From Citrus sinensis (taxonomy: Eukaryota; Streptophyta; Magnoliopsida; Sapindales; Rutaceae), in contig NC_068564.1 of NCBI RefSeq assembly GCF_022201045.2, positions 4,154,001 through 4,218,000 of the forward strand: 64,000 nucleotides of DNA, given 5' to 3'. The notes under the pieces were generated by a model. It searched no databases, was not told where the DNA came from, and saw only the letters and a program-made list of their open reading frames with translations. Positions within the stretch are counted from its first letter, which is position 1. The number at the start of each line of letters is the position of its first letter. Positions 35,968 to 45,995 of this stretch are shown in pieces. The position numbers and the translations under genes were made by a program.

Positions 35968-36570
35968 CAAGTGTCTCCAAAGTCACTAGCGGTAGTAGAA
36001 ATATGAGGTTTAAAGCTGTCGTGCATGAATATTTGACATTTCTATACTAGATTATATTATTAAAGTTTAAAAGTATGCGGTTCAAAATTTGAATCGTAAA
36101 AAAATTCAAACGTGTGTTCCTTAGGAGTATGTGGTCCAAGTGTCTCCAAAGTCACTAGCGGTATAGGAGTATGTGGTTTAAAGCTGTCATGCACGAATAT
36201 TTGACATTTCTATACTAGATTATATCATTAATGTTTAAATATATGTGGGCCAAAATTTGAATCGTACCCGTTTTGTTGAGAAAGCTACGCCACTGATTGT
36301 AATCAAGGGTGATGACAAAAATTCAAACGTGAGTTCCTTAGGAGTATGTGGTTCAAGTGTTTCCAAAGTCACTAGCGGTATAGGAGTATGTGGTTTAAAT
36401 CTGTCATGCATGAATATTTGACATTTCTATACTAGATTATATCATTAATGTTTAAATATATGTGGGCCAAACTTTGAATCGTACCCGTTGTGTAGAGAAA
36501 GCTACGCTACTGATTGTAATCAACGGTGACTTTGAATTATCACAAATGTAAAAATAAACGGCAGTTAAGC
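35968..36570 (+). repeat. Upstream tandem repeats of peptide gene 5: one short copy plus two 217-bp copies
   Basis: Copies begin at 35968 (169-bp variant), 36137 and 36354. The first full copy is 217 bp and the last is continuous with the gene's proximal promoter. This is one full copy fewer than in unit 1. Confidence 0.9.
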
Positions 36571-36688
36571 AGGGCCTTAGCTTCAAGAAGCATGCAAGTA
36601 AATTGCACTCCGCTACATATGTTTTGTTTCCCAACAGCGCTGCTCTACGCCTTTACCCCAAACAAAAAGAAATAAAATAAAACAAAAA

Positions 36689-37062
36689 ATGGTCTCCAAG
36701 AACCACTTTTTATTTGCTTCAATGGCTCTCCTTATTGTTATTGGTCTTCTAATAACCTCAGAGGTGACTGCTGCAAGAGAACTTGGAGGGACCCCCAAGT
36801 CCAAGCCTTGTAATTACAATATGACTCGTAAGTCTGTGTTTTCTTCTTAGTTGTTCACATATTAAATATTAAAGTACGTAATCAGTAGAGTAGATTTGGT
36901 TAGGATTTGACCTTTTTGTGTCTTTTAATTTACTATTTTACCTATAATCTTGATCATCAGTAACATTGTATTGCTTTTTCAGGTGGACATGCTAGGGAGC
37001 TTGGGACAAGTGACGATCCTCAGGGTCACAATAACTATCCTTTTAATCATGGCAGGCGTTAA
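36689..37062 (+). CDS. Small secreted peptide family, member 5 (72 aa)
   Basis: Exons 36689-36827 and 36983-37062 are identical in coding sequence to member 4, intron phase included. Signal peptide, ARELGG motif, second GHARELGTS motif and DDPQGHNN tail are unchanged. The proximal upstream sequence has TACATAT, as in member 4. It differs from member 4 mainly in upstream repeat number and in the SINE inserted about 330 bp after the stop. Confidence 0.78.
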
Positions 37063-37395
37063 CTCCTTTAAGAGGGTCTTCTGATGAATACATGATGTAT
37101 AATTATTGTTCAAAATAAGAGTGAGAGGAATCCTCTTCTTTCTTCCACCTTTGATTATCAATTATGAGATTTAAGATCTGCCAGCTTGTTGCTCAGATCA
37201 AATCAGCATTTAGAATGCGTAAATATGTGTATTTACCATACTATAAATTCGTTGTAATGAATAAAGCAGTACTTTTGAAGTGTTCTTAAATCCTATATAC
37301 AGTTGAGAGTTAGAAAATATCGGATGAGTATGATAGAAGACGAAATAATTTTGATTTTTGTCTTATATGAAAAATATATGAAACATATCAAATTG

Positions 37396-37620
37396 ACCAA
37401 CAAAGTGTTGGCTCCACTGGCAATGGAGTCCCCTTAAGTGGCTTGACTGGGTTTGCTCCCCAGTTCGAGTCGCAGGGAAGTCGCCTTTGTTGGGAGAACC
37501 TGTGCCTCCCGGTTCGAGCGGGGACTTCTAGTCTGGGTTGTGGTACGGGCTTAAAGGTGTCTCCCACAGTTGGGGCCCTCCCCAGGATACCTCGTGGATA
37601 AGACCAAAAAAAAAAACAAA
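37396..37620 (+). mobile_element. tRNA-derived SINE (225 bp) in unit 2
   Basis: An A-box-like TGGCTCCACTGG (37409-37420) and a B-box-like AGTTCGAGTC (37462-37471) about 42 bp apart form a pol III promoter. The body ends in a short A-rich tail. The 14-bp AACATATCAAATTG flanks both sides (37382-37395 and 37621-37634), and units 1 and 3 keep the empty site. The insertion is therefore specific to unit 2 and younger than the triplication. Confidence 0.9.
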
Positions 37621-38345
37621 AACATATCAAATTGTAATCTTTCTTTTTTCTTTTCTTTTGGAAAATGCTCCTAGTAAGTTTCTAAGCTCGCAAAAATTGC
37701 CTCTTGTGGAAGTTGGATGCTTATGTACCCTTTTAGTAATTTTAAATTGGGACTTAAATATTGGGTCCCAAGCATTATTCTTAATTAATTGGTTTATGAG
37801 TAATGATACAGTCACAAACTTTTGTATAAAGTTATCTTGTACAAACTGATGTGGCATAATAAAATTAGTAGAATTAAATATCTTTTGGTCCACATGATTT
37901 ATTTTTATTATTTTGTATTTTCATTCAACCATATGAATTAATGCCACATTAGTTTGTATAAGATAAGTTTGTATAAGAGTTTGTGCCTCTATCATCACTC
38001 TTGGTTTATAACAATGTCAATGAAATTTTTCTTTTTATAATAATTAAGGAAGTAATTAAAAATCATCTTCTAATTAAAGTCAATCCAAACCAACTAATAA
38101 TATCTGGTCTCTCTCTCATTGTGGGGCTGTTTTTTGAAAAGTCAATGGTTGTTTTTTGGTTTCTTTAATAAGCCATATTTTTTGGAGTTTATTCGTCATT
38201 TTATGTTGAGTTGTATGCTGTTGTATCCAATGGTTGGTCTCATATTTGGTTTGAATGTGATTCCGCTGCTACCGTTCCTTGTCTTCAGCATTCAAATTAT
38301 CACCCTCTTTGGGATAGTTTTGTAAATCAATTTGTTGGCTGAATT

Positions 38346-38537
38346 CATTACAAGAAAAATGACCTACGATGACAGGTACATGTGTGACGGTTCTTAGCCT
38401 AAGTCTCTTATTTTACAGAAATATGACAGACATGTGATAAAAAAAATTTATGTTAATAAAATACAATAAAATTGTGATAAAAATTTGTTCTATCATAATA
38501 GTAAGACTGATTTGTGATAAATATTTAGATTATCATA
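38346..38537. mobile_element. Truncated CACTA 5' end at the unit 2/unit 3 junction
   Basis: This is the same 190-bp CACTA fragment as at 35358, with the same CATTA-type mutated terminus and the same join to ATAGCAAG. The identical breakpoint at both junctions shows that the second duplication reused or copied the first junction, as unequal crossing-over would. Confidence 0.9.
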
Positions 38538-38956
38538 GCAAGTTTTAAAAGACTTGAATTATTTCCAAATAAGAGTTTCTTTTCTCTTATAATTCCTATG
38601 AATATGAATATGAATAAATATGATCTTCTTGCCTTGCTTGTCTCCCAAGAAATATCTAGCGCATTTAATGACTTTGTATTTGAACCAACTTCTTGCTTTA
38701 AATAGATCTCATGCGCCAATTATAGAATTCCACCATAATTGACTTATTAAATTAGACTTCTAATTAAATTAGGAAACAAATATTCCTAAAAAATTAGATT
38801 CTCACTAAATTAGGGAATTAATAAATTAATCCCTATTACAAGATATGCAATAAATAAACTTTCAATTTAACTAAACTTGCCATAAAATGACAACTCTATA
38901 AATAATGACCTTAACAATCTATTGCACCATAATCTAATATCTTGACTTTCTAGGTT

Positions 38957-39318
38957 TAAGTGTCTCCAAAGTCACTAGCGGTAGTAGAAATATGAGGTTT
39001 AAAGGTGTCGTGCGTGAATATTTGACATTTCTATACTAGATTATATTATTAAAGTTTAAAAGTATGCGGTTCAAAATTTGAATCGTAAAAAAATTCAAAC
39101 GTATGTTCCTTAGGAGTATGTGGTCCAAGTGTCTCCAAAGTCACTAGCGGTATAGGAGTATGTGGTTTAAAGCTGTCATGCATGAATATTTGACATTTCT
39201 ATACTAGATTATATCATTAATGTTTAAATATATGTGGGCCAAAATTTGAATCGTACCCGTTTTGTAGAGAAAGCTACGCTACTGATTGTAATCAAGGGTG
39301 ACTTTGAATTATCACAAA
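38957..39318 (+). repeat. Upstream repeats of peptide gene 6: one short copy plus one full-type copy
   Basis: Copies start at 38957 (169-bp variant) and 39126. The second runs into the hAT insertion at 39319. This is the lowest copy number of the three units. Confidence 0.88.
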
Positions 39319-40289
39319 TAGGGATGGTAATGGGGAGGGGAGGGGACTAATTTTCCCGTACTCATCCCTGATATTTTGCGTATGTCCTCGTCCCCTCTCC
39401 GTCCCCGTCAGAATTACTTAAGAGAATCTCCATCTCCTCCTGAATAATAATAGGGGATCCTCGAGGGTCCCCGATCTCCGAATAACTAATACATTTTTTT
39501 TTGTTTTCGATTTTGAGTTAATAATATTAAAATAAAAAATTTAAATAAAAGTAAAGTTCGAAATATATCTTACATTAATATCCATTACAAAAGTCACATA
39601 CATTAAATTAGTAAGTAACGCAGCATGCAAGGGATACAAACTTCTTTTACAAACTATCATGAATAAATTAATAGTCTAATACAAAATTGTTACAAATAAA
39701 ATCGAATTTAGATTCAAAATTAACTTTTGCAATAGTGGCGTGGACACTTTATAAATGTGGACTATTCCCTTTACAACACAATAGTTAAATCAGAGCAAAT
39801 CAAGAGCAAATATTAGATTAAATTAGATTAGATATTAAAATTGTGATTCGCTGTGGGCAATTATAACATCTAAAAATAAATAAAAAATAGATTTAAGTTT
39901 AAAATATTTAAAGAATATTAAAATAAAAAAATTGGGCTAATAGAATCTACTCGGTCTTTTTAATGTCCTAAATAAAAATTTAGGATTTTAATTAGTTAAT
40001 TAGGCCTAAAAATTTAATAATATAAATATTTTGATATTTTTTATTTTTACCAATATTTATAATTTTATAATTTATTTACTAGTAATTTTAAAAAATTAAA
40101 ATGGGGAAATGGGTAGGGGATGGGGATTCCACCTCATCCCCGTCCCCTCCCCGAATAAGAAATTAGGTAAAAAAATTTCCCCATCCATTCCCCGAATAAG
40201 AAATTGGGTATGAAATTATCCCCATACCCCCCCCGAATGGAAAAAATCTCCGAAAGTACCCGTCCCCGTGGGGATTTTTGCCATCCCTA
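39319..40289. mobile_element. Non-autonomous hAT element (971 bp) in the promoter of peptide gene 6
   Basis: The ends TAGGGATGGTAATGGGG and GGATTTTTGCCATCCCTA are inverted repeats like those of the 26308 element. ATCACAAA flanks both sides (39311-39318 and 40290-40297). Units 1 and 2 have the uninterrupted TTATCACAAATGTAAAA. There is no transposase; the interior is AT-rich with G/C-rich subterminal blocks. It separates the upstream repeats from the proximal promoter of member 6. Confidence 0.93.
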
Positions 40290-40364
40290 ATCACAAATGT
40301 AAAAGTAAACGGCAGTTAAGCAGGGCCTTAGCTTCAAGGAGCATGCAAGTAAATTGCACTCCGT

Positions 40365-40371
40365 TATATAT
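40365..40371 (+). promoter_or_regulatory. TATATAT motif of peptide gene 6
   Basis: TATATAT lies about 67 bp before the ATG at 40432. The aligned bases in members 4 and 5 read TACATAT. An 8-bp deletion in the leader of member 6 (CTACCCC instead of CTACGCCTTTACCCC) also shortens the spacing. Promoter activity is inferred only. Confidence 0.45.
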
Positions 40372-40431
40372 GTTTTGTTTCCCAACAGCGCTGCTCTACC
40401 CCAAACAAAAAGAAATAAAATAAAGCAAAAA

Positions 40432-40805
40432 ATGGTCTCCAAGAACCACTTTTTATTTGCTTCAATGGCTCTCCTTATTGTTATTGGTCTTCTAATAACC
40501 TCGGAGGTGACTGCTGCAAGAGAACTTGGAGGGACCCCCAAGTCCAAGCCTTGTAATTACAATATGACTCGTAAGTCCGTGTTTTCTTCTTAGTTGTTCA
40601 CATATTAAATATTAAAGTACGTAATTAGTAGAGTAGATTTGGTTAGGTTTTGACCTTTTTGTGTCTTTTAATTTACTATTTTACCTATAATCTTGATCAT
40701 CAGTAACATTGTATTGCTTTTTCAGGTGGACATGCTAGGGAGCTTGGGACAAGTGACGATCCTCAGGGTCACAATAACTATCCTTTTAATCATGGCAGGC
40801 GTTAA
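40432..40805 (+). CDS. Small secreted peptide family, member 6 (72 aa)
   Basis: Exons 40432-40570 and 40726-40805 encode the same 72-residue protein as members 4 and 5, with one synonymous change (TCG for TCA in the ITSEV segment). The upstream region was rebuilt by a 971-bp hAT insertion and the 3' flank is interrupted 115 bp after the stop by a 10.5-kb CACTA, which displaces the AATAAA signal to 51581. Purely by context this copy may have altered expression or 3' end formation. Confidence 0.75.
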
Positions 40806-41291
40806 CTCCTTTAAGAGGGTCTTCTGATGAATACATGATGTATAATTATTGTTGGTAAGAATGTTATAATATTATGCACTATATGAATCAAAATAAGAGT
40901 GAGAGGAATCCTCTTGCTTCCACTAAAAGAAAAAGTGCCTACTATGACAGGCAAAAACTGTCATAGTAGGGGGTGGATGACGGTTGTTCATACCGTCATT
41001 GTAGCCACCGTCAAGAATTGATGACAGAACAATACCAGTCATAATCTGTGACAGATATTACTAGGTACATAACTGTCATAACTTTATTTAGAGGGGAATA
41101 TAATAAATTTGAATTTTACTCTTTTTTTTTTAAATTTGTGTGCCATATTTTGAATTTTTGTCGGGAAAATTAAATTTGGCACGAAATGCAAATTATAATT
41201 AAATGAATTTTTTCAATTAAATTAAAAATTGAAATTATAATTAATAAAAAATGGGTATTTTTGTTGCACCATGAAATTATTATTATTTTAA

Positions 41292-41708
41292 GGAAAATTA
41301 TCATTCGTATACCCTATATTTGCTTTGTTATAAAAAATACTACAACACTTTGAGGGTGTATCAATCGTCCACCCTTAGTTGACAAAATATATTAGCTGAC
41401 CACCAAACCGTTAGTTGCCGTTTGAAAGTTAACGGAATTACAGTGAATTGACGATTTTACCCTTGAAAATTATCACATGTATACCCTTAAATTCTCTTTT
41501 TATCACTTGTATACCCTTAAATTATCACTTGTATCATATGAAAAGACCAAATTACCCTTCTGACGTCATCATACTTAAATGGCAACTAACGGTTTGGTGG
41601 TCAGCTGATACATTTTGTCAACTTAGGGTGGACGATTGATACACCCTCAAAGTGTTGTAGTATTTTTGATAATGGAGTAAACTAAGGGTATACAAATGAT
41701 AATTTCCC
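41292..41708. mobile_element. Mutator-type MITE (417 bp) nested in the CACTA element
   Basis: The ends (GGAAAATTATCATTCGTATA, and GGGAAATTATCATTTGTATA reversed) continue as long inverted repeats of about 140 bp with few mismatches. TTATTTTAA flanks both sides (41283-41291 and 41709-41717), a 9-bp duplication. There is no coding capacity. Confidence 0.88.
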
Positions 41709-42455
41709 TTATTTTAATAACAATCTTGCAATTGATTTAGTAGAAATTAATATTTCATAAATTAGCTAATTAATTAGATTATTAAAATTAATATTGCAAT
41801 TAAAAATTCACTTACAAAGAAAATGAAATGGATAACATTGACTAAGATTTCATAATTGTCAGCAAACATAATTTAATCAAATTCGAGAGTGACAAGTCCA
41901 ACATAAATAGAAGAAGAGTATTGTAACAACCTAAGAATTAAATTCCAGCAACATGTACAACACAAATGAACCATGATCAGTTCAATTCCAGTAGCATAAG
42001 GAAGCCAACAACAGAGTCATTTCTACCAACATGAACAAAGGCAACAACATAGTTCATTTCTAGCAACACTTCCAACAACATAAGAGGAGCCAAAAATACT
42101 GATCAGACAAGGCCAGCAGTTCCCAAACGTGAAAATCCAACCTAAGAACAAACGAAATGTGTAAAATTGCATTAATATCCAGGAGCTATTTTCCAAACAA
42201 AGAAAAAAACTAGCCAACTCCAGCAGTGCCCACGATCTTCATCATAATCCAACATAGAAGTATAATAAGCTAGATAACTGCCCAAGTAAAATATAGGTAG
42301 TAAATTAATTTATTTCATCAATGAACTCACAATAACAACATAATAGGTAAGGGTTACCTCACATAACAGCAAGTACTCCAGAAAAATAGTTTGCCCACTC
42401 AATACGGACTTCATCTAATTCAGCATCGGAATATGTTGTCTTTCCGTTGAACTAT

Positions 42456-45400
42456 TTATGAAAAATAAATATTTAGTGAAACTTTGAAACAGGACATGTT
42501 CTTTTTTATGAAGCAAATTATGATCAAGGAACTCACATTGTTCATTAGTAAAGAGAAGTCATTAATTAAGTCTTTCATGAATCTCATGACGTAAAATCCA
42601 CACACGACTGAACTTGCTGGTTGCTGTGGGACCTGTTCACAATCAACAATTGTACAGTTCATTTTAATAACAATTAAGCATGGTAATATATAATTATAGT
42701 TAAGGTAATAGTTCAAACCTTTACGGATCTGACCATCTTATTATAATTCCATTTCTCCTTACCCTCTTGTGCTATAAACATTGTCATAGAGCTGTATACC
42801 AAAAAAAAAAAAAATGTAACAAAGTATCTGTAAAGTATGTAAAAGTAATTTTATATTGACAATGGTAATAAAAAAAATTGAACATACACTTTAATGAGCT
42901 CTTTTAAATCATCATCAGGATCTCCCCCATAAGAATCGAGATAATAAACTTCTTTTTTCAACACATCAAAGATGACCAGCACCCAATGATAACTATAATA
43001 AAGAAAGAACATTAAGGTGGCAATTTCAGTAAATTAAGGCAAGAAAAGAAATTAATACGAGTTGAAAAGTATTAAAGGAGTATACTAGGGATTATAAGGC
43101 ATAAAGATGAATTGTGCCTTCTTCGCTTTTTTCAATCGATCACAAACTCCACGTGCCCTAAGGTCAAATGATGCAGTAGGATTACGTTCTTCGCCTAGTG
43201 AAACCAGACCTGGACGAACGAATCCAAATGGTTTCACTCCTATTTTTCCAGGGAGAATAGAAGCATATAACATCCTGATAAACAATAGACAAACAATGTT
43301 AAAGTCTATTAATTGGGACTCCCATAAAAAGTACACATAAAACTAGAATGATTATGAATCACTTACGCAATATAGACTTCGATTACGTTTACTCCTATAG
43401 CATCCATTGACAGAACTGCACTGCAGTCACGCCTTCCAATATGAGCTCTAATCCCTTCCAAATGGAAAACACCATCATCCAGTAGATATGGAATCCATTC
43501 TTGGTCTGACATCTTAGCTTCACACATTGTGCCAAACAACTGCAGCAACGGAATCTTGTTTTGTTGTACTCCTCCTGCATGCCTTGTGTTCCTCCTTGTT
43601 GGCAAAAGCTTCACTGCAACTTTTTTGCCCTCGTCCTTGGTCTGTTTTACAGCATCTGTATGTCCTATCTCTATTATATCATTATGTTGTTCTGCTGATT
43701 CAAAGTTCAAAATTTTTTTGTGCCTTGATGTTTAGGGTTGCCATTTTTTTTCCCTGTAACAAATCATCAGGCATCTCCACTAGGATTTTAGTTGGGTTCA
43801 ATCTTGGACTCTTTCTTGCAATGACAGAGAGTTTTTTGGTAGGTGTATCCTTGTTTTTGTTTGCTATGTCTGTCTCTTTCTTAGAGTTTACTATTGGCTG
43901 GTTCATACCTATTGTGTTTTTAGGTGTCCCTTGCTTCTTTTTTTTCAAATGATCAGGCTGCTACAAATATAATTTTTCAGTGTGATTGGCATAAATAGTT
44001 TCTAAATACTCTAAATTTATCTTACAAAGTAGTTAACAGTATCAAATGACACCCTAGAAAGAACATATGTGTAAATAGTAAACATACAGCAAACTAAATC
44101 CACAAACAACAGGTAAGAACAGTAACTACAACAACCCTTATCCAGCAAAAAACTAAATCTAGAAATAATAAGAAAAAAAAAGTAAACAAACTGACCTTTG
44201 CTATTTCAGCAACTGTTTCAGCTTGAGCGGACTCTCTATGTCATCATCTCCAACAACATTATTGTTTTCACCAGGCATGCAAGGGTAACTGGAACTTGCT
44301 ATATCTGAATGACGAGGTGTTTTTCTTAGTTCATTTCTCATTTCTTCCAACTGCCGGTTAATTGATTCCCTCCATAGACGGTCCTCTTTTTGCCTGTCTC
44401 TATCAGCAGGGCTCTGGCAAGTTTGAAAATACAGAGACGAGGTCACAAACTTGCCCACTCCTTGCATATGACCACATTTTGGAGCTTTCCCCAAAGATTG
44501 TGCGAGAATATCATTTTTTCCGGATGACTGCATCTTTCCTTTCTTAGCTTTCATCTCCAGTTTATCCTACCATACAAATGAATTAAGTAAGCTAATGTTA
44601 TCAAAGTATAAGTAATCACAACTAGAATTACAGTAGTAAGCAAAAAATTTCTTATGATTTTTTTAATAACTGGTTCAACATCGGGGTGGTATCCTCCATT
44701 TTTCATTTGCCGAGCTCTCTTCCAAAGAACACTCCTGTCCACTTCTTCTTCAGTAAAGCCTGTTTTTTAGCATTGTAAAAAATTTAATAAAAAATTAAAA
44801 TGTTAGTAACAATCATTATTTGCATTAACCAAACAACAGTTAAATGTTAGCAACTAACTCACAGTACATACTACTTCCTGCATTAACCCAACGTAACCTT
44901 TTCTACTTAGGCGATGATTAAACTTGTTTTGTACCCGCCTAAGTTTATTCACACCACTAACTTTCTGTTCAAAACAACCAAACAAACAATGGATAAACAC
45001 ATAAGGAAAAATGTCATAAGCATTGATATATTATTAACACTTGAATTAGACATTCACTTGAAATTTTTCAGATAGTCTTTCCTTTACAAACTTAATCCAA
45101 CTTTCCTTATCAATTGTGTTGTACCGTGCTGGTGGCTTGAAAAGCCTTTTATGGTCATTAACAAATGGTAAAACATAGTTCCTCATTAGAGTGTATTTAA
45201 AGTTCCGAAATGCAGCTCCGATGGCTTGTAGTACTTGCTTCCTACTTCGAGGATGAACCACGAAGTACACCCTCAAGTTTCATTCTCAAAATGTGAGATT
45301 TTTCAGATTTTTCTAGCAACAATAAAACTAGAGTAATCATCTTAAGAAAATTATTTTATACCTTAACAGACTCCCATAGACGCTCCTTCGTATCATCTGG

Positions 45401-45811
45401 AACTCTACGCCAATCGTTGTAGAGGATTGGAATTGATGTACGAGCCAAAACACCAATATACGTAGCCAGCTCAATGGCTTCTTCACCAACTAGAACACCA
45501 AGGCTGTTGTATTTAACCACAAACCTTCCACTTCTTATCTTCTTTTTGTTTTGTTATGACCCAACAGTGCCACCTCTGCTTCGCTTACTGCTGCTCTCAG
45601 GTTCATCCTCGTTCCCATCTCCAAACTCATCAAGATCAGGGACATGATCGGCCAGGGGCGTTTTAGGATCATATCCTTCGACGATAAGTGCCTCATGGTA
45701 CTCTGATTCCTCACCAACAAATCCATAATTTTGTTCATCTAAAAACTCATCGAAATGGGCATTAGATTGCTCAGGTGAAGAAATCTCAGGGACATTTTTT
45801 CCCTTATCCAT
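42456..45811 (-). pseudogene. CACTA TNPA-like (Transposase_24) protein with Ulp1/C48 peptidase domain, degenerate
   Basis: The reading starts at MDKGKNVPEISSP (ATG ending at 45811) and continues through several exons. The segment around 45550-45360 (RSGRFVVKYNSLGVLVG ... IPILYNDWRRVP) and the following RRVQNKF and LWKRARQMKNGGY pieces are typical of plant En/Spm TNPA-like proteins. Downstream, YHWVLVIFD (His at 42988-42986), YYLDSYGG (Asp near 42937) and QQPASSVVCGFYVM (Gln, then Cys at 42602-42600) give the His-Asp-Gln-Cys order of Ulp1-type deSUMOylating peptidases. Lesions include an in-frame TAA at 45556-45554, and frames that do not join cleanly between 44201 and 43948. Intron limits are only approximate. 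Ulp1 domains carried by plant transposons are known from KI-MULEs; their role is not established. Confidence 0.72.
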
Positions 45812-45995
45812 GATGAATATCACAACTGCAGAACAAAATCAAATGATGAGAATACATTACCATATAAAAACTGCCAAAAAATATAAAATAAAATAATAAC
45901 AGATAACACAAAATACTTCTTGTATTAACCTTAACATATATCATTTTGAGAAGGACTCAACAAACGGTTCATGCAAACAAACACATAAACGATAT

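Larger units (their letters stand above)
35546..38534. repeat. Tandem triplication, unit 2 (2989 bp)
   Basis: Same order as unit 1: AT-rich start, upstream repeats, peptide gene 5, 3' flank, CACTA 5' fragment. It lacks the 124-bp MITE and one 217-bp upstream repeat, and it carries a SINE at 37396. Apart from these, differences from unit 1 are sparse single-base changes. Confidence 0.92.

Noticed and set aside
37396-37480. Possible tRNA gene
   Set aside because: A-box and B-box are present, but the sequence does not fold as a tRNA and has an A-rich tail and a 14-bp target duplication, so it is a SINE.
43527-43952. 141-codon plus-strand frame
   Set aside because: It is antisense to the TNPA/Ulp1 gene of the CACTA, whose minus-strand reading has recognisable domains. 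The plus frame is hydrophobic from antisense codon bias.
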